Shown piece by piece: positions 63,101 through 64,000 of a stretch of 64,000 nt of DNA; within the stretch, counting starts at the first letter, position 1, and the number at the start of each line of letters is the position of its first letter. The notes beneath the pieces were generated by a model. The model was not told the DNA's origin. It saw only the letters and a list, made by a program, of their open reading frames with translations, and did not search any database. The DNA is from Salvelinus alpinus (Eukaryota > Chordata > Actinopteri > Salmoniformes > Salmonidae). A program made the position numbers and the translations under genes. Location of the stretch: positions 77,516,902-77,580,901 of the forward strand of contig NC_092091.1 in the NCBI RefSeq assembly GCF_045679555.1, written 5' to 3'.

Positions 63101-63882
63101 CTCACTTTTCCCCACCATTTTCAATATGTAGGCTAGCTAGCAAGGTTTTTGTAACCACGTTACACCAGCTGTATCACATTAGTAGAAACGAAGACAGTTC
63201 TCAGGGCAGATCTGCCGGTTTAGACTAGCATAAGTGATTAAGTAGCAGGTTAGGATAATTCATGTGGCAAGTTAAGAGAATTAACATAGCAGGTTAGGAT
63301 AAATAGGTTAAGGTTAGGAAATGCTCAAATTGTCCTCGAAGCGACTCGAAAGTTTCTATTTTTTGGGAGGTGCCTTCCTCATGGGCCCCACAGAGAACTG
63401 GGAAAAGGAGCACCAGCACCAGTAAGCCCCTCCCTTAATCTGGCCCTGGGTGCAGCACCCTCTTGCTAATTTCTTGTTACATTACAAATCAAACTTCTGT
63501 TGTGTGACTTCTGTTTTTATCTTATTTCTAACTACTATTCAACTTTTCCTCCTGTAACATGCAGTATTTCTGGAGTTAAACTATAGCCCTGACAATCATG
63601 TGTTTCCACTAGTTATCCCAGCTCCAGACCAGCTGACTGTTGACTCAGTGGACACCACATCAGCTGCTGTTAGCTGGAACCAGCCACCAGGATTGGACCA
63701 AACCCAACATCATTACCAGATCTCCTACCACTGTCCAGGGACAGAACCACACATCACTACCACATCTTCACACAGCATCACTCTCTCTGACCTGCAATGT
63801 GGCACTCAGTACTCTGTCACTCTTTGCACTGTGCTGGAAAATGAAAAGCAAAGTCAACTGGTGTCAACAACCTTCACCACAA
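27021..63882 (+). CDS. B-box and multi-FN3 immune-type gene (TRIM/NLR-like N-terminus), 3' end outside window
   Basis: Coding exons: 27082-27185 (exon from 27021), 33649-33759, 33874-33987, 35699-35821, 42005-42308, 42446-42494, 42724-42993, 44206-44475, 56167-56439, 57411-57680, 63613-63882. All have AG/GT sites and consistent phases (2,2,2,2,0,1,1,1,1,1). Order: acidic linker from [11 protein letters not shown], linker repeats with [17 protein letters not shown] (a block I associate with fish NLRC3-like and TRIM-like genes), two B-boxes, a 16-residue linker, then five FN3 domains. No RING, coiled coil, NACHT or B30.2 is seen. The last donor (GTAAGT, 63883) shows it continues to the right. 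The introns are filled with nested transposons. By inference it is a cytosolic immune sensor or scaffold; function is unknown. Start choice: the ATG at 27082 gives the phase-2 exit needed by the next exon. Confidence 0.75.
27082..27185 (+). CDS. First main coding exon of the B-box/FN3 gene
   Basis: Reads [19 protein letters not shown]...LDETMDPDM and ends in phase 2 at donor GTAGGG. Charged and without a known fold. The same frame is open upstream to the acceptor TTTACAG (27020). An 80-bp (GT)n run starts four bases after the donor. Confidence 0.65.
27187..27271. repeat. (GT)n microsatellite touching a splice donor
   Basis: About 40 GT units directly downstream of the donor of exon 27021-27185. 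Expected to be length-polymorphic. Confidence 0.95.
27318..28236. repeat. 28-bp minisatellite, about 33 copies
   Basis: The unit is TAATTATCAGGATAACTGTG plus TATTATAG, with variants TGTGTGTTATAG, TTTATTATAG and TATAATAA. In the first large intron of the B-box/FN3 gene. Confidence 0.95.
28237..28836. other. Intron with a fragment of a GTTCCGTTCC repeat
   Basis: At about 28430-28555 a repeat rich in GTTCCGTTCC / GTTCTGA appears; similar sequence (GGTTCTGTTCCGGAACAG) is at about 33291, beyond the Tc1 cluster, so the cluster probably split it. No exon seen. Confidence 0.35.
28837..30373 (-). mobile_element. Complete Tc1-like transposon, inactivated
   Basis: Inverted ends CAGAGCCTTCAGAAAGTATT (left) and, read on the minus strand, CAGTGCATTCGGAAAGTATT (right), each next to TA (28835-28836; 30374-30375). 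The minus-strand frame 30035-29607 starts [15 protein letters not shown], with a helix-turn-helix segment ([19 protein letters not shown]), a [13 protein letters not shown] hinge and [12 protein letters not shown]. The catalytic half follows in other frames toward 29040. Frameshifts make it non-coding; length 1.54 kb is typical of the family. Confidence 0.9.
30376..32948 (-). mobile_element. Second Tc1-like remnant, split by a LINE
   Basis: From 30376 to 30808 and again from 32142 to 32948 the sequence is one degenerate Tc1-like element: landmarks TTATTGTCCTGCTGAAAAGTG, ACATGATGCAGCCACCACTA, ATGCATGTTTTGGAATATTT, and right end ATACTTTTTGAAGGCCCTG followed by TA. A minus-strand LINE separates AGTGGCATATTTATGCCCCA from ATAACACTTTGTATTCAGG. 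The left terminal repeat is missing where it abuts the Tc1 at 30373. No intact transposase. Confidence 0.75.
30809..32141 (-). mobile_element. 5'-truncated L2/Rex1-like LINE with RT domain
   Basis: The minus-strand frame ending at 31345 contains [19 protein letters not shown], the RT catalytic box [20 protein letters not shown] and [15 protein letters not shown], covering the fingers/palm to thumb of a non-LTR reverse transcriptase and reading through to a stop. The 3' end (plus-strand start) is a (TCAAA)n tail; a roughly 120-bp internal tandem duplication lies at about 31035-31265. 5' truncation and tail show target-primed insertion into the Tc1 remnant. Confidence 0.88.
32949..33648. other. 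Intron, split dispersed repeats
   Basis: Contains CAACGCCCTGGACCAGAGCT (33026), an end motif also present at 5611, and the second part of the GTTCC repeat at about 33290-33375. No exon before 33649. Confidence 0.35.
33649..33759 (+). CDS. Linker exon a of the B-box/FN3 gene
   Basis: Acceptor TTCACAG, donor GTAAACC, phase 2-2. Reads [20 protein letters not shown] then [17 protein letters not shown]. Low complexity, Ser/Asp rich. It is a paralog of the exon at 35699 (shared NN.(K/N)HLQL, ASH, SDQS, NLS.DPSD), so the exon was duplicated in tandem. Confidence 0.75.
33874..33987 (+). CDS. Linker exon b with [18 protein letters not shown]
   Basis: Acceptor GCTTTCAG, donor GTGAGA, phase 2-2. Reads [20 protein letters not shown] then [17 protein letters not shown]. 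The 'RP.SP.PS..S.KSD.S' pattern is, from memory, typical of the repeated N-terminal linker exons of fish NLRC3-like and some TRIM-like genes. Confidence 0.78.
34354..34760. mobile_element. piggyBac-like repeat fragment, third family copy
   Basis: TTTAAAACCTCTACGGGATC followed by GTGTCCCCCATGTGGGACGG has the same terminal style (TTAA then a pyrimidine-rich end then GGGA...GTGGGACGG) as the copies at 2678 and 20124. The right end is unclear. It also holds a short piece of SINE body, GCGGCGCACAATTGGCCCAG, at about 34600. Confidence 0.5.
34761..35698. other. Intron with a SINE head fragment and small repeats
   Basis: At about 34976 GGGGGCTCCCGAGTGGATGG is duplicated and followed by GCAGTGCAAAATGC, GGGTCGATACC and CCGGGAGACCCATGAGGC, pieces of a damaged tRNA-derived SINE. 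A short (CA) run lies at 35539. No exon before 35699. Confidence 0.4.
35699..35821 (+). CDS. Linker exon c, paralog of exon a
   Basis: Acceptor TTTACAG, donor GTAAACC as in exon a. Reads [20 protein letters not shown] then [20 protein letters not shown]. Clear tandem duplicate of 33649-33759, including the donor. A Tc1 element begins only 45 bp downstream of this exon. Confidence 0.75.
36915..37147 (-). mobile_element. tRNA-derived SINE, minus strand
   Basis: On the minus strand: GAGTGGCGCAGTGGTTTAAA head, GAGAGACCCATGAGGCGACG, CACAATTGACCCAGCATCGT, GGGGAGGGTTTGGCC, and end GGTGTTTCCTCCGACA. Same family as 23922-24147. Inserted in the CCCAGCTAGCA element. Confidence 0.8.
37351..37500. repeat. 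50-bp tandem repeat, three copies
   Basis: Copies start CCCCAAGT and contain TACATTTGGGCCAGATAACT and ACCGGAAT(T/C)GGCCC. Confidence 0.9.
37848..38140. repeat. Direct duplication of about 195 bp
   Basis: GAGCTCGCTGC.CAGACTTACAT and AAAGAGGAGATTCTCCTGAT with ATGGTGTC(C/G)GACTTG occur at about 37863-37935 and again at about 38059-38130. Confidence 0.85.
38296..38455 (+). mobile_element. tRNA-derived SINE, second tail type
   Basis: Head with GCAGTTAAGAGCATTAGGCA and AGTTAGAATCCCC (B-box-like), body CCTTGAGCAAGGCACTTAAC, tail GCTTTGGATAAGAGCGTCTG and AAATGACTAACTGTAAATG. It shares its tail with the fragment at 4101. Confidence 0.8.
38739..38880. repeat. Tandem repeat containing interstitial telomere-like motifs
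   Basis: Four copies of a 45-bp-class unit made of CTAGGGTTAGGGTTAAGGCT and AAAATAGGTTATAC. Each holds one or two TTAGGG hexamers. It is internal to a hAT element, so it is not a chromosome end. Confidence 0.85.
39091..39277 (+). mobile_element. HpaI-type SINE with 13-bp target duplication
   Basis: Starts GGCGGCAGGGTAGCCTAGTG, has GGTTGCAAGTTCAAATCCCC, AGGCAGTTAACCCACTG (HpaI site) and tail TGCCTAGTTAAATAAAATAA. ATCATTAGCACAG flanks it exactly (39078-39090 and 39278-39290). The perfect duplication suggests a fairly young insertion into the hAT. Confidence 0.95.
42005..42308 (+). CDS. Double B-box zinc finger exon
   Basis: Phase 2 in, phase 0 out; acceptor GACTTAG, donor GTAGGT. B-box 1: [20 protein letters not shown] followed by [19 protein letters not shown], with paired Cys and His ligands. 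B-box 2: [20 protein letters not shown] then [13 protein letters not shown], with the C-H-C-C-C-H-H pattern. These are the zinc-binding protein-interaction folds of TRIM proteins, closest in style to the fish TRIM16/TRIM25/finTRIM group. Here they are preceded by Ser/Asp-rich linker exons rather than a RING. Confidence 0.9.
42446..42494 (+). CDS. Short linker exon after the B-boxes
   Basis: 49 nt, phase 0 in and 1 out, reading [16 protein letters not shown]; acceptor TTTTCAAG, donor GTAGGT. It fits the frame between the B-box exon and FN3-1 exactly. It replaces the long coiled coil usual in TRIM proteins. Confidence 0.6.
42724..42993 (+). CDS. FN3 domain 1 exon
   Basis: 270 nt, phase 1-1, acceptor TTCTTTAG. 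Reads [20 protein letters not shown], then [13 protein letters not shown], then [20 protein letters not shown]: the 'W...Y.V.W', 'L.P...Y...V' core of FN3. It differs clearly from domains 2-5 and resembles the FN3 of other fish NLR/TRIM-like genes. Extracellular use is not implied; intracellular FN3 domains occur in TRIM proteins. Confidence 0.88.
43127..43151 (+). pseudogene. Truncated FN3 exon start
   Basis: Acceptor TTCTTCCTAG followed by TGGTCCCAGCACCCAGGGAC reads V-PAPRDL in the phase-1 frame, like the start (V-PAPDQL) of FN3 domains 2-5, and then runs into unrelated AT-rich sequence. No donor follows. Probably a decayed FN3 exon. Confidence 0.5.
43152..44040. other. Unclassified repeat-like block in intron
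   Basis: From about 43300 to 43900 the sequence is more GC-rich (GAACCGGGCCGCCCTGGAAA, GGCTAGCCAGCCGGGTCGAT) than its surroundings. It is open in pieces but matches no protein I know. It is likely an unidentified transposon part. No splice-compatible exon. Confidence 0.35.
44206..44475 (+). CDS. FN3 domain 2 exon
   Basis: 270 nt, phase 1-1, acceptor TTCCCTTAG, donor GTAAGG. Reads [20 protein letters not shown], then [20 protein letters not shown], then [20 protein letters not shown]. Near-identical to domains 3-5 in both protein and DNA. Flanking introns are also similar to those of the other copies. Confidence 0.92.
44976..45252. mobile_element. Internally deleted Tc1 (terminal halves only)
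   Basis: Left end CAGTACATTCAGAAAGTATT then CACAATACCCCATAATGACA; right half TTTGTCATTATGGGGTATTA. Same family as 28837-30373 but lacking the transposase. The right terminal repeat is lost where a SINE inserted. Confidence 0.75.
45253..45389 (+). mobile_element. HpaI-type SINE with internal deletion
   Basis: GGGGCGGCAGGGTAGCCTAG head and GTCGTTCTGCCCCTGAACAA join directly to AGAATTTGTTCTTAACTGAC, missing the GTTAACCC segment. Confidence 0.88.
45477..45604. repeat. Orphan FN3 exon flank
   Basis: GTTACTTTACAAATCCAACA, CTTATTACCCATATGAAAAA, TTGCAAGCCAGCCTTT and CTACTTTTCCTCCTGTA match the intron just upstream of FN3 exons 3 (55990-56113) and 5 (63476-63560), but no FN3 exon follows; a hAT begins at 45605. 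It marks a further copy of the duplicated unit that lost its exon. Confidence 0.7.
46032..46439 (-). mobile_element. Solo LTR of a Gypsy-type element
   Basis: Begins TGTCACGGCTTC and ends GGATTCGTGACA (TG...CA), flanked by the 5-bp duplication CGCAG (46027-46031, 46440-46444). Its right part (GGATCGGTGGCAGCTAGTAG, GAACAGGAAGAGGCACCATC) resembles the LTRs of the chromovirus at 58055, so orientation is probably minus. No internal region: a product of LTR-LTR recombination. Confidence 0.9.
46917..47080. mobile_element. Foldback MITE
   Basis: Left TTCAAGACAACTGGGAACTC and right GAGTTCCCAGTTGTCTTGAA are perfect inverse complements; an inner pair (GAGTTCCCGAGTTGGATGAC) also folds. A typical fish palindromic MITE, here inside the hAT. 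Confidence 0.88.
48705..50859 (-). mobile_element. Non-autonomous LTR retrotransposon with intact LTR pair
   Basis: LTRs 48705-49044 and 50520-50859 are each 340 bp, begin TGTCACGATCGTCG and end with TGACA; by eye they differ at about 16 positions. The 5-bp duplication GCGGG flanks it (48700-48704, 50860-50864). A minus-strand polypurine tract (CTTTGGGGGGGGG) adjoins the 3' LTR, so transcription is on the minus strand. The 1.47 kb interior has no gag, protease, RT or integrase motif. It consists largely of degenerate tandem units encoding Pro/Arg-rich runs. It interrupts the hAT transposase near its N-terminus. Confidence 0.9.
49115..50143 (-). CDS. Repeat-built open frame in the non-autonomous LTR element
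   Basis: 342 codons without a stop on the transcribed strand of the LTR element. Recurrent units such as [19 protein letters not shown] and [19 protein letters not shown] have a period near 66-69 bp (22-23 residues). Pro, Arg, Val and Ser dominate; no known domain, no Cys-His box, no DSG or YxDD. Long frames also exist in another minus frame and on the plus strand because the repeat length keeps stops out, so coding is doubtful. It may be a remnant of a captured or gag-like proline-rich protein. Confidence 0.3.
   Translation of the reverse strand: MLCWCMMHDIRRKERVISLMPPESALRTRPEERVICPVPCVPALRTRSPVRLHSPARPVPAPRTRRAKCVIVPVQFVPALRTRSPVRLSSPVRPVFPPRTNPEERVTSPVQPVPAPRIRPPVRLLSPVRPVPAPRTCPEVRVTSPVPPVATPRTRPPVHFPSPVRPVSAPRTCPEVRVTSAHSQFRASGDGSQSRASGDCPQSRASGDGPQSRASGDGPQSGNLQRRSKVRNLLRRSTVRNLLRRSTVRNFQRRSTVRNFQLHGRSLPLRRCPVQARRPVLIHCRSPPLRRCPVQARRPVPLQGRSLLLRRCPIQARRSAQCHGRIRGLGGGYDLHRSHQRR
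52135..53806 (+). mobile_element. L1-type LINE carrying ORF1 but no ORF2
   Basis: The ORF1 protein frame (52430-52987) has a coiled-coil-like start ([20 protein letters not shown]), then the RRM-like core [20 protein letters not shown], then [20 protein letters not shown] and a C-terminal block ending [11 protein letters not shown]. This is the RNA-binding ORF1p (Transposase_22 family) of fish L1. A stop follows at 52985. After about 800 bp of L1-like, A-rich non-coding sequence the insertion ends in an (AAT)n/A-rich tail. ORF2 (endonuclease/RT) is absent. An LTR-derived scrap (53155-53217) lies within. Confidence 0.8.
52430..52987 (+). pseudogene. L1 ORF1p-like open frame, 185 codons
   Basis: Nucleic-acid chaperone of L1 particles by family knowledge. 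About 185 residues against roughly 250-350 in full L1 ORF1p; the N-terminal coiled coil is shortened (upstream frames at 52300-52430 contain [13 protein letters not shown]-like residues before stops). The RRM and C-terminal domains look intact. Confidence 0.65.
54115..54141. repeat. (TA)n microsatellite
   Basis: TA run at the right border of the Tc1; the left border at about 51176 also lies in a TA run, consistent with TA target preference. Confidence 0.9.
54430..55797 (+). mobile_element. Second ZBED5-like hAT remnant
   Basis: Pieces in several frames: [38 protein letters not shown], then [19 protein letters not shown], and 55178-55543 with [25 protein letters not shown]-type residues of the hAT C-terminal dimerisation domain. 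Right end near AAAAGTTTGAGACCGCCTG. Many stops. The order matches the other ZBED-like hAT but on the opposite strand. Confidence 0.75.
56167..56439 (+). CDS. FN3 domain 3 exon
   Basis: 273 nt, phase 1-1, acceptor TTCTCTTAG, donor GTAAGG. Reads [20 protein letters not shown], then [20 protein letters not shown], then [20 protein letters not shown]; one extra codon at the end (TTTS) relative to the other copies. Upstream intron from about 55990 matches the orphan flank at 45477. Confidence 0.92.
56570..57160 (-). mobile_element. Highly decayed Tc1-like remnant
   Basis: Landmarks GGTTTTCAATGGGGTTCAAG, GGGGTCATTGTCTTGCTGGA and ACTTGGTAGAGTTCATGACT are the usual reverse-complement Tc1 transposase blocks, with many changes. 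It is followed (57163-57213) by a minus-strand SINE/LINE tail scrap (CCTTTATTTAACTAGGTAAG). Confidence 0.65.
57411..57680 (+). CDS. FN3 domain 4 exon
   Basis: 270 nt, phase 1-1. Same sequence as domain 2 with few changes ([35 protein letters not shown]). The last codon is split at CACAG|GTAAGG instead of CACAA|GTAAGG. Its upstream flank is shortened: ATGGCTCTTAACAATAATG joins to TATTTTCTCTTAG. Confidence 0.92.
58401..61640 (-). pseudogene. Gypsy pol: protease, RT, RNase H, integrase, chromodomain
   Basis: Protease: [14 protein letters not shown] (about 61575) with the catalytic DSG and later [37 protein letters not shown] and [11 protein letters not shown] (61347-60730), a frameshift, then YIDDILIYS (catalytic box, about 60655). 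RNase H follows with [13 protein letters not shown] and TDHRNLEYV. An H2C2 finger (GHPGIGRTV...CSVCA) precedes integrase, where DRGPQFTS and [12 protein letters not shown] carry the second Asp and Glu of the DDE triad (59397-58126). The C-terminus has a chromodomain: [20 protein letters not shown] then [18 protein letters not shown] stop just before YIDD and frame changes inactivate it. Confidence 0.88.
61665..62582 (-). pseudogene. Gypsy gag with in-frame stop
   Basis: Starts [20 protein letters not shown]; capsid-like region includes [20 protein letters not shown] and [19 protein letters not shown]. An in-frame TAG at 62159-62157 splits it. Near the end the zinc knuckle reads [14 protein letters not shown]: the first two Cys and the His are present but the fourth ligand (Cys) is missing, so the nucleocapsid box is broken. 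Confidence 0.85.
63613..63882 (+). CDS. FN3 domain 5 exon (last seen in window)
   Basis: 270 nt, phase 1-1, acceptor TTCCACTAG, donor GTAAGT. Starts [20 protein letters not shown], then [20 protein letters not shown], then [20 protein letters not shown]. The upstream flank (TTTTCCTCCTGTAACATG, TCTGGAGTTAAACTATAGCC) and downstream flank match those of domains 2 and 3. The in-phase donor shows that more exons lie to the right. Confidence 0.92.
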
Positions 63883-64000
63883 GTAAGTCGTTACCCTACT
63901 TAAGTATTATTTCGTGTCAAATGAATTCAAATTTGACTTGTTATCAACATGACTAATGTGAATGAACTTATCATAATGGAAGTGTCAGCAATTAGGGCTG

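Larger units (their letters stand above)
58008..63449. mobile_element. hAT-like short element hosting a Gypsy insertion
   Basis: CCAGGGCCGGATTAAG at 58008 and CTTAATCTGGCCCTGG ending 63449 are inverted repeats with one mismatch. Subtracting the Gypsy (58055-62910), about 590 bp remain with no transposase. No clear target duplication found. Confidence 0.6.

Overview
The window is animal nuclear DNA and almost certainly from a salmonid fish. It has vertebrate split genes with GT-AG introns, long (GT)n and minisatellite arrays, several Tc1/mariner lineages, hAT, piggyBac-like, L1, L2/Rex1-like LINE and Ty3/Gypsy elements. It also has many copies of the tRNA-derived SINEs I recognise from salmonids, including HpaI-type SINEs with the GTTAAC site and the shared 3' tail ending near TGACTTGCCTAGTTAAATAAA. 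Genus and species cannot be fixed from the sequence.

Three protein-coding genes are visible, all on the + strand. (1) Positions 1-4454 hold the last two exons of a C-type lectin receptor gene; the two exons join in phase, carry EPN and WND motifs, and are split by a 3.6 kb intron. (2) Positions 9651-16700 hold a complete prostaglandin reductase 1 gene (ptgr1). Its eight coding exons sum to 990 nt (329 codons plus stop), and its introns are swollen by three minisatellites and a SINE. (3) From about 27.0 kb to beyond the right edge runs a large gene encoding an NLR/TRIM-like linker N-terminus, two B-box zinc fingers, a short linker exon and at least five fibronectin type III (FN3) domains, one per exon. 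It has no RING and no obvious coiled coil in the window. Its 3' end is outside.

Most of the rest is nested transposons. 18.8-21.1 kb: a Tc1 element cut by a piggyBac-like element at TTAA. 28.8-32.9 kb: a complete Tc1, then a second Tc1 remnant carrying a LINE. 35.9-41.9 kb: a Tc1 split by a hAT that itself carries SINEs and repeats. 45.6-51.2 kb: a ZBED-like hAT carrying a solo LTR, a foldback MITE and a complete non-autonomous LTR element. 51.2-54.1 kb: a Tc1 carrying an L1 that has ORF1 only. 58.0-63.4 kb: a hAT-like element carrying a nearly full chromodomain Gypsy element. Many boundaries are confirmed by target-site duplications read directly from the sequence.

The most notable points are the near-identical tandem FN3 exons with shared intron flanks (plus one orphan flank and one truncated exon) in the B-box gene, a 24-bp minisatellite in ptgr1 whose every unit copies the adjacent 5' splice site, a Phe at the catalytic Tyr position of ptgr1, and a non-autonomous LTR element with a repeat-built open frame. 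Evidence is by eye from motifs, splice phases and TSDs; no search was run.
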